Origin: Panagrolaimus kolymaensis
Lineage: Eukaryota; Nematoda; Chromadorea; Rhabditida; Panagrolaimidae
Length of the DNA: 64,000 nt
NCBI GenBank assembly: GCA_028622995.1
Contig: JAJQJQ010000014.1
Span: 2,418,001 to 2,482,000, forward strand
Direction: 5' to 3'
Shown: in pieces, positions 1 to 11,571 of the stretch
Layout: every line of letters starts with the position of its first letter
Position numbering within the stretch: the first letter of the stretch is position 1
Translations under genes and position numbers: made by a program
The notes under the pieces: model-generated
What the model was told of the DNA's origin: nothing
Seen by the model: only the letters and a program-made list of their open reading frames with translations
Databases searched by the model: none

Positions 1-25
1 GTCACCGAATATTTTACATAAATTT

Positions 26-2567
26 TTATTCAATATTATTTTCTTCAAAACTAAGATATCCATAATGACTTGATTCTTTTTCCAATAAATTTTGAAAAAT
101 TTCTTTCAAATTTTGAAATGTTGCTCGATTTTCGGGGTTTTCATCCCAGCATGAAATCATAATGGATCCAAATTCTTCTGGCATGGAAATTGGAGGCTCC
201 AATCGAAAATTATTTTTCAAAGATTCAACTAATTCAATATAATTTAAATTTACATATGGTGTTTCACCCTTTGACCATATTTCCCACATCATAATTCCAA
301 AAGCCCATACATCAGATTTTTCTGAAAATATTCTCAAATTCATTGCTTCGGGTGACAACCATTTAATTGGCAACTTTTTATACAGAGATGAAAGATAAGT
401 TAATGAATCTTCATCGCATTCAGAACATAAACCAAAATCAGATAGCTTTACTATGTTTGGATATGCCATGAGAATATTTCGAGTTGCAACGTCTCTAAAA
501 AATTTGAGTATTTTATAGATATTTAGCTCGGCTTTCTTCAAAACAGAAAAGGAAGACTAAGAATTATGAAATTCTGTGCTAAACATTTTAACCAACGGCA
601 TCAGCTAAAATTCAAATTTTTATCTATTAACCATTTTACTGTACCTTTTTTTGCTATTTTATTCTCGATAAATTAAATTTTGTAATTGATTCAAAAAACT
701 TCGTAAATTTTATTGAAAGAAAAAATAAATAAAAAAAATATACGTCTGACCTAAATTTTTTAAAACCTTATTCTAGGTGATTTGAAACGCTAAAAAATAT
801 TCTAGCAAAAAAGTCAAAAAATAGAGATAGCAATATTGTTAAATATTTTTGCCCAGAATATTATATTGTTTTGGTCCTCTTTCATATATATTGAATTTGT
901 ATTACAATCAGGCAGAATAAGATTATGCGGTGTTTATACACCAATTTCGTTCTCATTTAGAAAACCTGACATAATGGGTTACTTACCTATGAACGAGTTT
1001 CAATGAGGCAAGAAACATTAAGGCATCAGAAATTTGCCATAAATATTGTAAAAATAATCTGTTTGGTGGAAATTCTTTGCTCTTTTTGGGGTCATTAAAA
1101 CTTTGAACAAAATTAAATAAATTTCCACCATCCATTTTTTCAAATATCAAACATGGCAATTCTCGATACATCGTCCATGCATGAGCTACACAAATTGTAT
1201 TTTTATGATTTTGAAGTAACATAGATATTTTTAATTCATGCTCAAATTCTTCAAAATAATCGAATGAAGTATTTGTTGTTATTGATTGAATAGGAATTTT
1301 GATTGCCCCTACCAAAACAATATTTGTTGTTTCATTATTTGTTTTAGGTTTTGCTGTTGTTGAAGTTATCGTTGCAGAATAAACTGATCCCATTGCGCCT
1401 TTGCCCAATATATTATTAAAATCTATTATAACGTTGGATTCAGGAATAAATAAAGCTTCAGAAAATTTTGATGTCAGATTATTCGTGAGTGAGGGAATTC
1501 TGAAAATTTATAGGAAGTATTTTTTAAAATATATAAACATTTTAAATTTAATTTTGTATAAAAAAAGGAGAATTGACTTACGAAATTTGCATATTATAAC
1601 TATTTTTCTTTTTATTCATGTCAATGGCTATAATATTTTTTTTCTTCTTTATTCGGATTATTTTTATAATTAGTATTAATATTATAATCATAAAAATAAC
1701 AATGCCGACGCCAATCAAGAAGTACCAAATAAACTTATTATTGGGTGAGCTTGGATTCGATGGATTTTTTTCATAATTGCATGCTAAAATTAATTTTTTG
1801 CCCATTGAAATTTTGAAATTTAAATTTTAAAAATCCTTACACCCAAATGTAACATTTCCCATGATTTCAAGTTTTGTTGTATAAAAATCTCGAAATTTTT
1901 CTCCACAAACTTTAAATGCTTCATTTTCCGAACATTCAGTATAATTTTGATATTCTAAACAATTTGATGGACCGTTTTGAAATATTTCACAATCCTCATC
2001 CTCAAATTTATTTTCGCATGGATATGTTTCTTTGAAAACTAAAAAAAAGAAAGAAAAGAGATTATTGTCGCTATTTGTGAATAATAAATAAATGCTGAAA
2101 GATTTTAAGGAAAATGAAATTTTTTAAACTAAAACATAAGTAAATTTCCGTTAAAAATATTTCTTTAAAAAAATTATTAAAAAATAAAATACAATACCTT
2201 GATAACCTTGCCCTTGACATTGAAACCTTTTTATTTTATAATCAATAACATAATAGTAAATATCTATGGATTTTAATAATGGATAAGTTTCCTTAAAACA
2301 TTGAGAACTTAAATCGATTTTAGCATCATTTTCTATACATTGAAAAAGTGTTAAATTAAAATTTTTACATAATATTTCTTCTAGTGTCCAATTTTCTTGC
2401 CTTCCACTAAAGCTAAAAGGTTGATAAACATCGAAAGGTGGAAGGCTTGAAAAATTATATATTTTAACATATTCCAAATAGCATTCTTCAATTTTTTCTT
2501 TTTCACAAGTTTCTGCATAAGTTAACGGACAAAATAGTAAAAAAATTATCCATAACTTAACAAACAT
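26..2567 (-). CDS. Receptor tyrosine kinase, nematode KIN-16-like
   Basis: Five exons joined in phase (2567-2198, 2038-1841, 1783-1582, 1499-987, 494-26) give 583 aa. The start at 2567 gives a signal peptide (MFVKLWIIFLLFCPLTYA). A Cys-rich, N-glycosylated ectodomain of about 170 aa follows, then one TM helix (about residues 207-229) with a basic stop-transfer, and an intracellular kinase domain. Kinase motifs visible: glycine loop GKGAMGSVY (about 290), Lys in GAIKI, HRDVATRN (about 427), DFG and PIKWLSPEA. These mark an active tyrosine kinase that would phosphorylate protein tyrosines at the plasma membrane. Short ectodomain plus kinase is the layout of the nematode KIN-16 family; the ligand is unknown. 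HRDVATRN is one exon junction away from the usual HRDLAARN. An in-frame ATG-less extension upstream of 2567 is less likely to be coding. Confidence 0.88.
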
Positions 2568-3041
2568 TTTTGATGAAATAACAGAAGTTTCAATAACAGC
2601 AAAAAGATAAAAAAAAATTGATTGCGAGCTAAAACGTCGATGTGAATGAAAAACTGATAACAAAAGCTGATGAAAAAAAAGATTGAACTAACAAACAAAA
2701 AATTCAATAATTAAGAAGCTTGTCTATCGCATTTAAAATTGACTTTTTGAACTTTCTTTTTTCTTTAGGATTTTTTGGATTTTTTGATAATTTTCCACAA
2801 TAATTCACAAAGTTTTACAAAGCTATCACGAAGCATTTTTTGTAATTGTCAAAAACATTCTTTATTGATCAAAGTGGGGGGAGGAGAAACAACGAAGTCT
2901 TTCTTGTAGGACAATCAAATATGGGAATTTAGAAGGTTTTCTTTGCTTATCTTTTCACAGTTTTTTGACATCACACCCGCAATTTTATTTTCTTAAAAAA
3001 AGCAATTGGGTTGTTATAGCGTACAAAATTCAAAAATTAAA

Positions 3042-4162
3042 ATGAATTTGCTTCTTTTATTATCGATTTTTATATTTCCTATTTTAACTTTTGCAGCCGC
3101 AACTTCTAAAGGCTGCATTGAAATTTCTTCTAATTATTATGAATATTCTTCAAACTATCAATTTTATGCAAACGCAACCTTTTCTATTGACCAAAAATCT
3201 AAGTTTGTGATGGCTAGCAATATAACTTTAAATTTTTCTAATCCTAACAACTTGGCGCAAAGAATATGCATAATTTCTGATAATCATCTTGATTGGGTTT
3301 GTGTTTCCGATCTTACATATCCCATTGGAGTGCCAATTAAAAATTCAACCTTTTTACTTAAAGCTTTTTATTTTAATGAAACTGAAACCGCTCTAGAATT
3401 TAATTTTGGTCCCGGTGTATTTGATGAAGAAAGCTTTAGTTTTACTTCAGGAGAATTATTTAGTGAAATTCAGCCATGTGTAAAGCTTGAAAATCAAGGT
3501 TAGTAAAAAATTCAAAAATTTAATAAAAATTAACTTTTGTTTTGAAATCAAAATTCAAATTTTTGCAAAATTTTAGGCGACTCTGGTTATTCATTGGAAC
3601 AATGTTGCACGGCTTTTAAATCTGTTCCTGAATCAAATATTTCGGCTCCAATGTGCAGCAAATTTAAATCTCGAACAACCATTTACAATATTGATGATAA
3701 TTACAGTATTTATGCAACCACCCAATTAAATTTTACTCTCAACCATACTGATTATGGTAAAAAGTTATTAGTTCATGGTTTTGAAGACGATAATCAAGAA
3801 AAATGGGATTTACAATTTAATTTGAATAATTATGATTTTTGTCAATTGTAAATTTTTTATAGAAATTACGGGCTGAGTTAATTAAAAAATGGGATTTTTT
3901 CAGTGATGAAGTTGATATTCCTATTTGCACTTTTGAAGTTCCAAATGTCGACGGCAAGCTTTTATTTCGCATGAAAATTATAAATGAAACTCATCCCGAT
4001 GCGAATCTTAATTTGCACATTGGCAGATTAATTTTCCGAAACAATCAAACTTTGATGGAAGAAGGAATTCCTTTCACCAAAAATAACAATTGTGGTTATT
4101 ATAGTCAACTTTATAGCCCCAATCAGGTTTCAGCTACGTCTTTTTGTTGCACAGAATTTTGA
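3042..4162 (+). CDS. Secreted two-domain protein of unknown function
   Basis: Three exons in phase (3042-3498, 3577-3847, 3904-4162) give 328 aa ending at a TGA. The start gives a signal peptide (MNLLLLLSIFIFPILTFA). The rest looks like two repeats of about 150 aa. Each opens with a Tyr/Asn-rich beta-type segment (YQFYANATFSID; YSIYATTQLNFTLN) and ends in a double Cys (EQCCTAF; SFCCTEF). There are many N-glycosylation sites and no TM helix. The fold may be a lectin-like beta sandwich, but I do not recognise the family. The next gene, a 7TM receptor, begins only about 60 bp downstream on the same strand, which fits operon spacing or a fused gene. I prefer two genes because no in-phase splice across the stop was found. 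Confidence 0.7.
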
Positions 4163-4223
4163 ATTTTATTTAAAATTAATTTTTTTTTGTTTTAGGTATA
4201 TAAAAACTTTAAAACCTGAAAGT

Positions 4224-5434
4224 ATGATAATTTTTTCATTTTTGTTTTAAAAAAATTTTCTGTAAATTAAAATAATAAAAAATTTTAGTCGAGAATCGAT
4301 AAGTTTTGATGAAAATTTAACTTTGGATGAAATTTATCATACAACTTTCCAATTTTACACTAAATTGTTTGTTGATATATTATTTCCAATTTCGACAATT
4401 TTTTATATTTTTGGGATTTATGTAATATTTAAAAAATCCACTAAAGCTATGGGATTTTTTAAATATACTATATTAATTCAATTAACTTGTAATATGATAG
4501 TTGAGTTTTGCATTTTCTTTATGAATCCAGTTTTATTATTTCCTCTTTCAATGACAGCATTTTTTGAATTATATCCTATTATACCCATGGAATGGTTGTA
4601 TTTTTTTGCGATGGGATTTGTTGTACCTTTTATGGGAACGATATTTGCTTATTTACTTGCATTGGGTTTTCGAGTTTATGCTGTTTTTAATCTTAATTTT
4701 TTTATCACTTCAAAACAAATTTTTTGTATTTTTACTTTTTATGGAGCTTTTACTATATTTGCATCTTTTACAATCGCAGGTTAATTAGATTTATAACCAA
4801 TAAATATAAAAACGTATAAATAATTTTTTTAGCTCCATTTGCTTTTACTTACAATAATCCCAAAGAAAGTCAAGAAATATTTAAATATAATATTCCAGTG
4901 GTGGCTGAAATAAATAATTTTTCTCCAATTAATCTTTATATATTTTTAAATGATTCAAATAACCATTACTATAGTTTACTTTTTTACGCAATAATGTTTT
5001 GGTTCTGCGTATTATTAATATCAACAATATCTTTAAATTCACTATTTTATTATCAAATGAAAAAAATTAAAAAAATTGTATCCAAAGATACTTATGCCCT
5101 ACAAAAAATGTTACACAAGTAAGTTAAAAAATTTAAATTTTTTCTACTAATTTTTTCTTTTTGTTTTTTTAGAAGTCTCGTGCTGCAATTATTAAATGCT
5201 TTTATTCTTATAATAATTCCAATGAATTTCATTATAATTAATTATATTTTCCATATTCCTCGAGGAAATTGGTTGGCTAATCTTGCATTACCCATTGGAT
5301 CGCTACACATAGTTGCAGATATTACAAGTTTATTATATTTTGTTAAACCATATAGAAATTATGTCAAATCACTTTTTAATCCAAAAGCTAAAATTAGGAT
5401 AGCTTTAATAAATTCATATTTATCAAGAAATTGA
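4224..5434 (+). CDS. 7TM chemoreceptor, Sri/Srh-like, family 1
   Basis: Core exons 4289-4779, 4833-5118 and 5173-5434 join in phase and match the paralogues at 11572 and 46302. Conserved features are LTLDEIY before TM1, KKSTKAM after TM1, the exon-2 start APFAFTYNNP, and VKPYRNYVKS after TM7. This PYR signature is typical of nematode Str/Srh/Sri receptors. A G-protein-coupled role in chemosensation is inferred from the family. The 5' end is unsure: a 20-nt first exon at 4224-4243 (weak GTTTTA donor) restores phase and gives 352 aa, but an SL-spliced or upstream start is possible. It lies about 60 bp after the secreted-protein gene. Confidence 0.75.
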
Positions 5435-5957
5435 TAGAGGCTATGTTAAATAAATTCAAATTTGTTATGAAAATAATTTAGACTTCTTTTTTTGAAAATA
5501 AATTTTGTTTTAAATTTTTTTTGTAATTCAAAAATAAATAATAAGTACATATTTAATCAGAATAATTTATCGGTGGAACTATTTTAATGTTTGACACTCA
5601 AAAAATTAGCTTTGCCAGAAAAATCTTTATTATTTTTTTTCAAACATTTCTCGTGACAAGAAATAATATTCTTCAATGCATAAAACCAAAAAACTAAAAC
5701 CTTTTTTATCTGTTCTATGAGTTAAAAAATTTACACCTGCTTTCTTTTTATTTCTTTTTTGATGAAAATTTTTTTTGTAAAAGACTATTGCCAAATAAAA
5801 AATAAAAAATTCTTCATTTAAATATTAAATTTATTAGAAGTACAATTTTTTACTTTATATTAAAAAAATGCCAAATGCAAAGTAAAAAATAAGTTTTTGC
5901 TTATCTGTGAAAAAGTCGAGTCAATACCCAAAAATTAAAAAATATTATTGCTTTACC
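5435..5957. other. Intergenic spacer, no gene seen
   Basis: AT-rich spacer with poly-T/poly-A runs between two receptor genes; no coding stretch, repeat or RNA gene recognised. Confidence 0.6.
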
Positions 5958-6989
5958 ATGAATTATAACATTTCGGATATAATAAATTTTCAAACAATAG
6001 AAATATTTAAAACTTATGGATATTTTGCATTTTTTATAAGCACTTTAGCTCAATGCTTTTATGGATATTTAGTTTTTCATTGTTCCACGAAACAAATGCT
6101 TTCATTTCGAATTTTAATGGTTGGATATATTTTTTTTGGATTTTTAGCGGAATTGTTATTTGTCTTAATAAAACCATTAAGACTTTTTCCATTAAATATT
6201 GTTTATCCCATTGGAATTTTGGCTCCTATGTCATCAAAAGTTTCTGGTCTTGGCACGGCTTTTATGGTATTTAATTATTTCCCCATGGTTGATATATTAA
6301 TTGTTACGTTTGCTGAAAGACATTTTAAAATTCGAGAAGTTTATTCGCAATCCTTTAAATTTCAAAGAATCTGCATTTATTCTGTGTTATTTGTGACTTT
6401 GGTTTTGGAATTTATTGCTTTTGAAAATTTTGGTTTATCTGCCGGGATCGATGATGAAAAAGCTAAAGAAATTTTAATGAAAAATGTACAGAATTCAGAA
6501 ATTTTACTTAATTTTCAACCTTCTCTTTTTATTGTTGAAATAAAATATATAAGTTTTGAATTTTTATTTCCATTTATTTCGTCAGCAGTGAGTGGAATAT
6601 TTCGCGGTAATTTATGTTCATGGTTATGGAGAGAAAATTTAAAATATCAAAAAAGTACCGAAACTGGTTTATCCAAACAAACTAAAAAGCAACTTTCTCT
6701 CATGCTTCAAACAGCTATTTGTCAAGCAGCTATTACGTTTAGCGTGGGCTCGTCTGGGTATATATGGTGTTTGTTGTTTTTTATTCCAAATATAAATTTA
6801 CCTGGAATTAGCATGTTTGCAGCTGGTATTTCTCTTTTATACCCTTTAATCGATTTAATTTTAATTGTAATTGTTGTAAAACCTTATCGAAAAGCTGTAA
6901 TTAATTTGTTTAGCTTTAAATATTCTATGAAAAATTCCGTTATAACTTCTTTTAGTCAAAGATATGGAAAAAAAGTTTCCATTTTCTAA
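5958..6989 (+). CDS. 7TM chemoreceptor, single exon
   Basis: Open frame of 343 aa from MNYNISDIINF. An upstream in-frame extension is possible, but 5958 gives the N-terminus expected for the family. Seven hydrophobic segments are visible. VVKPYRKAVINLF after TM7 is the PYR motif of nematode serpentine receptors, and SKQTKKQLSLMLQTAI before TM6 is typical of Srh/Sri/Str. There is no intron, whereas neighbouring family-1 receptors have three exons, so this is a distant relative or retrocopy-like form. Likely an orphan chemosensory receptor at the plasma membrane; ligand unknown. Confidence 0.8.
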   Translation: MNYNISDIINFQTIEIFKTYGYFAFFISTLAQCFYGYLVFHCSTKQMLSFRILMVGYIFFGFLAELLFVLIKPLRLFPLNIVYPIGILAPMSSKVSGLGTAFMVFNYFPMVDILIVTFAERHFKIREVYSQSFKFQRICIYSVLFVTLVLEFIAFENFGLSAGIDDEKAKEILMKNVQNSEILLNFQPSLFIVEIKYISFEFLFPFISSAVSGIFRGNLCSWLWRENLKYQKSTETGLSKQTKKQLSLMLQTAICQAAITFSVGSSGYIWCLLFFIPNINLPGISMFAAGISLLYPLIDLILIVIVVKPYRKAVINLFSFKYSMKNSVITSFSQRYGKKVSIF

Positions 6990-7188
6990 TTTTTTTCATC
7001 TATATATTTATTATCCTTTTTTTCTCATTTACTTTTTGTTGTATTATTAAATAAATTTATGTGTCACAAAATATTAGAAGTATATAAATTTAAAATGTAA
7101 ATATATAAACATAAAGTTACCAAAAAAAAAAACGATTGTTTAAACCCAAAGCAAAAGGGTAATGAACAACATGGAGACTTTATTGTTG

Positions 7189-7514
7189 TTAGTTGCAACT
7201 ATTACTATAACAAGTTGGCATCGAAGCTGAACACTTAATCATCGATGAATTACGAATACAATAATCGCCGTCACGTGGTTTTAAACAATGCATTATTCCA
7301 CTACTGCTAACTAAAAACATGATCTTATTTTATTATTTATTTATAAAAAATAATAAACTATTAAACGCTTACGACTTCCACATTGAATCTCATTAAAATC
7401 ATGTTTATAGCAATCCCCTTGAAGACATAAAAGATTGCCAAATGATGCTTGATTTTGAGCTTCACAAAAGATTACCATGGCAATCAAGACAGCAAGAAGA
7501 AAAAATTTGGACAT
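7189..7514 (-). CDS. Small secreted Cys-rich peptide
   Basis: Two exons (7514-7373 and 7310-7189) join in phase to give 87 aa. A clear signal peptide (MSKFFLLAVLIAMVIFCEA) is followed by a mature part of about 68 aa with seven or eight Cys, including LLCLQGDCYKHDF, IMHCLKPRDGDYC, MIKCSASMPTCYSNSC and the exon-1 Cys in IQCGS. The donor GTAAGC and acceptor TTTTTAG are good. Function is not recognised; secreted disulfide-rich peptides of this size in nematodes include antimicrobial and signalling peptides. The gene is short and split, so it is easily missed. Confidence 0.6.
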
Positions 7515-7629
7515 TTTTCTAAAACAAGTTTTTAAAGTTGATAATTTTGTGATGTTTTAAAACCCCTTTTATATGTCAACTTTTTTGGAGGAGAAATGTT
7601 TAATCTTTAGTGATATAAATCTGTTCCTT

Positions 7630-7977
7630 TGTCATGTGGCTCATCTCCCACATTCTTCTGCTGCAAACTCTCTTCATTGTGCTTCCTCTTTCATTCAAAC
7701 TTTGCGCTCCTCTTGATTGTCCTGTAACGAAACAGCCAGCAAGATGGCAGCCTATTTGCATACTTTTGTTTGCTTTACTTTTGTCTCACTTTGTGATTAG
7801 TAGTTGTGTTACATGTTTGTCTGTGCTGGTTGTTAATTGTGTCTCCTGAATAAAGACGTTTGTGAATATGTTCTTGTTTTATTTGGAAGATCCCAGCTAC
7901 AGCAGATGCAACCAACTCCCAAGGACTATCTATCTAAACCTCGACGACACCAATATCTTATCTGTCACCGCGTGACA
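7630..7977 (+). mobile_element. Solo LTR, family A (348 bp)
   Basis: Begins TGTCATG and ends GTGACA, flanked by a 4-bp direct repeat CCTT (7626-7629 and 7978-7981). It contains CTGAATAAAG, a polyadenylation-like signal, followed by a short tail. A related copy lies inverted at 49600-49919 and shares long internal stretches (GCAGCCTATTTGCAT; CTCCTGAATAAAGA). No internal retroelement sequence is attached, so this is a solo LTR left by recombination. Confidence 0.82.
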
Positions 7978-8336
7978 CCTTGAATAAAACAAAAAAAAAC
8001 TTAAAAAATAGAGATTAACATCACATCATTTTTAATACTATTCTTATAAAGTTTATCAACTCATTTTCCCATAGTCTTAAGGTTTTTTAACACCTGCGTG
8101 GCTTTAATAGCCACACCTTTATAAGACTTGTTTAATTTCTCTTTTTTTCACACACTCATTTAAGCTTTTTTTAAATAAAGGTTTAACATTGAATAAAAAA
8201 AGATGATGATTCTGAAAAATTTTTATCACCAAGCTTAAATTCATTTTAATTTTTAAATTTTATTTAAAAAACAATAAACATTTTTAAAAATATGGATAAA
8301 TAAGAATGATAAGGTAATTTGTTGTTTCATATTTGC

Positions 8337-10800
8337 TTATAATCTTGGAACGATTTTCATTTTAAGTGTTTCAAAGTTGGTAATTGTATGGGTGGTTATA
8401 GTTGCCTACAAATAATTGTTAAAATACTTTTTGTTTTTATTGCCCAAAACTTACATCAGTTTCATCACATATTTCAAATTTGAATTTTCTCAACAAAAAA
8501 ATCAATACAGCTTTTGCTTCATGGAGAGCCAAATTTTTGCCGGGACAAATTCGTGGACCTGCTCCAAATGGAAGCCAAGCCATGGGATGGCGATGTTCAC
8601 TATTTTCAGGTAAAAATCGATCAGGATTAAATTTTTTTGCATCTTCACCCCAAATTTTTTCATCCATTTGAACCGCGAAAGAATTAGCCATAACTGCAAC
8701 GCCTTTATCGACATGGAGTAAACTTCCATCAGAGCATTTTAAGGTTATTGGTTGAATAGCTCGTCGAGCAGTGACTCTATAAATAAAAATTTAATTGATG
8801 ATGAAAGAAACTTGACCTGTATGATTTTTCTTACGTATAAGCGAGTGGATGAAATCTAAGGACTTCTTTAACAAATCTATCCAAATATGTAAGATCCTTG
8901 ACGGTATTGTAAACAATATCATCCTAAAAGATTATTGTTTAATTTTAGTAATACAGAAAAAGTTTTTTCAAAGCATTCAAAAAAAAGTAAGAAAAAATTT
9001 TACTTCAGATTTAATGAAATCATTAATTTCTTGCATAATTAATTCTTCACATTCTGGATGCTTTGCTAATTCATACAAGCTATAATTGAGTAAAGTTGCG
9101 GTTGTATCAGCTCCAGCTATCAAAAATGCTCGAGCTTGTTGAATTAATTCCGTTCGGTTCATTTTTTTGGGAACTTTTGGATCCAAATCTGGTTTATTTT
9201 CAAGGTCTAAATCATCTACAGTGGCTTCACGCAGAAAATCGAGGAAATCTTGATGTCGATTTTTGGTTTCCTCGGGGGTTTCTCGATCACGCTTATCCAA
9301 GGCTTTCTGAAAAAAATATATATTAATATAATTTTTTTTGCGGAAAAAGCTTACACTAATCTTGCTTGCCACTTCATCATTAACTTTGAAATTTTGTGCT
9401 CCAATAATTTGACTAAAAATCCACAAATATTTTGTGATTGGAAGAAATTCATATGTGGCAACAAAAAACATGGAAGCATAATTTTTGATTGTTTCGCCAA
9501 TCATTAGTAACTCAATCACGCGATTGAGATAAGTGCTTTTACCAAATTCTTCATCAATTCCAAGGGTTGAGCGAGAAATCACGGCAAAAGTAAAGTTTAG
9601 AATATCTCTGAAAAAAGAAAAATTTATTTCTCGAAAGAAAAAAATGCTTGAAAATTAATTCAAAATAACATATTGCAAAAGTTTTCCGGAGGAAAATTTG
9701 GAGTTTAGAAATAGAAAAGAATTTTTTAATATAAAATTTTATGATAGCCTCAAATCGGAGAATGAAACAAATTATTAGGCGTTTTTTTCTTTTCCAAAGA
9801 GGTTTGGCTCAAAAATTTGCTATAAATTTTAAAATAACTTACGGTGAAACATCAAAAACTTGATTTTCATGTTTTTGTAATACTTCAATGAGTTCTTCGG
9901 CAGCTCGTTTAATAATTGGATCAGCAGATTTAATTTTGCCTGTAGCAAGGGAACCCGCAAAAAGTGCTCTCAAACGTTTCCATTGATTTCCTTGAGCAAA
10001 AAATACGTTTATCATAGAATTATTTTTTTGATCTATCGCAAATGAAGGATGAAATTTTCGCGATTGAAAAGTATAATATTGTTTTACGAAAACTTCATTC
10101 AAAATCTCTGGATCACTCGTTACAATAGTTGGTTGACCACCTTCAAGCATACCAAAAGTTGGACCATATTTTTCATTCCATTCAATAATTTTATGGTGAG
10201 ATTTAAGATTTTTTTCAAAATCTGCCAAATTTCCAAGGAAGAGGGATGAAACAGGAGGATGTGGAAGTCCAATGCGTTGAAAATAAGTGGATCGATGTTT
10301 GAGGTAAAAACTAAAAAATAATGTCATAAAGTATAAGAAAAAAAGTTTGAATTTAAAACTTCGATGAAAACATTATTTATTCGAACTTTTTTTCACAATT
10401 TTTATGGTGGGACACTTTTATCAATAATATAGTATTATTCGATGCAAAACATTATTTTTTGGACGAAAAAATAAATCTTTGTTATTAGTGAGGCAAAGCT
10501 TTATTTTTTTTTGCTGTAAAACTTTTTTTTCGGCATCTTCAAAGTTTTTGCGTTAGGACATATATCTTGAATTTTTTCTCTTTTTTGGTGAATATAATCC
10601 CGAAAAACATTTTTTTAAAAAAAGCGACAAAAAGGAAATATAAATTTGACTTACTAATAAGCAATTCCAAGAGGCAATGCCAAAATCAATGCCCAAGTTG
10701 TTAATTTAAATAAAAATAAAACCAATGCAGACAAAAAAGTCCAAATAAACATATTTGTTGTTTCTTTTTTTGACCAATTATAATCTTTTTGTTTTTCCAT
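8337..10800 (-). CDS. Cytochrome P450 monooxygenase
   Basis: Seven exons (10800-10655, 10310-9843, 9607-9355, 9306-9004, 8923-8835, 8776-8455, 8405-8337) join in phase to 549 aa. N-terminal membrane anchor (MFIWTFLSALVLFLF), Pro-rich hinge (GLPHPPVSS), I-helix oxygen-activation motif AGADTT (about 352), K-helix EVLR of ExxR, and heme loop FGAGPRICPG with the ligand Cys near residue 497. It would be an ER-bound heme-thiolate monooxygenase, in nematodes usually for xenobiotic or lipid oxidation. The loop reads CPG rather than the usual animal CIG, so assignment to a CYP13/25-type subfamily is not secure. All key residues are present. Confidence 0.9.
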
Positions 10801-11571
10801 TTTTCTTTTTATATGTTTTTCGGTTTGAACTAGATTGATTGTTTATTTTAATGTTATCAAAAGAAAACATTTGATAAGACAAAAAATTAACCAATGATTT
10901 TTGTGACCAACGACTTTGAAGAAAAAAACCAATGGAAAAATGTACTTTGTGAATGTTCATAGGTTGTGATAAGAGGCCACAGATAAATCTTTAAACAACA
11001 AAAAAAGAAGTAAAATATTTTATTTTCTCTTTATTTTTTAAAACCTATGTACAAAAAAGGCTAGACGAGAAGAAAACGCAATTATTTTATAAAATTCTCT
11101 GCAAAAAAAGATAAAGAAATAAAAATTAAAAAACCTCTAACAACGAAGCTTATAGTAATTTTTTTAAGAGTTAAATCATGGTTAAATTTACCCATAGAAA
11201 TTACGATGGATTTTCACCTCAAATAAGAAAATTTACTAATTCAGATAATGTCTGTTAATTTTTAAAAATTTTTTAGTCATACTTGGACTTTTTTTCTAAT
11301 AACTTTATGACTTTTCAAATTTTTTACTTGCAAGGTTCTATTAGTAAAATAATTTCAAAACTAACTAAACTGTGCAGATGTAAAAAGATGATTTACCACT
11401 TCTTTTTTCTTATAAAGAACAGCGAAAAGGCAAAAAAAAAAAATTAGACTACGAAAGCTTTAAGTTTATTAACGCACTAAAAAAGCATGAAGAATCAATT
11501 ATCGTTGAATTAAAGTTTTAAAGCTTCACTTTCGCCTTTTTTTCTATAAAAATAAAATAGAAATTTGCAAT
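10801..11571. other. Intergenic region, no gene seen
   Basis: AT-rich divergent intergenic region between the P450 and the 7TM receptor, so it probably holds both promoters. No defined motif recognised. Confidence 0.55.

Noticed and set aside
7634..7849. 71-residue hydrophobic open frame
   Set aside because: It lies wholly within the solo LTR at 7630-7977; the second LTR copy does not preserve it.
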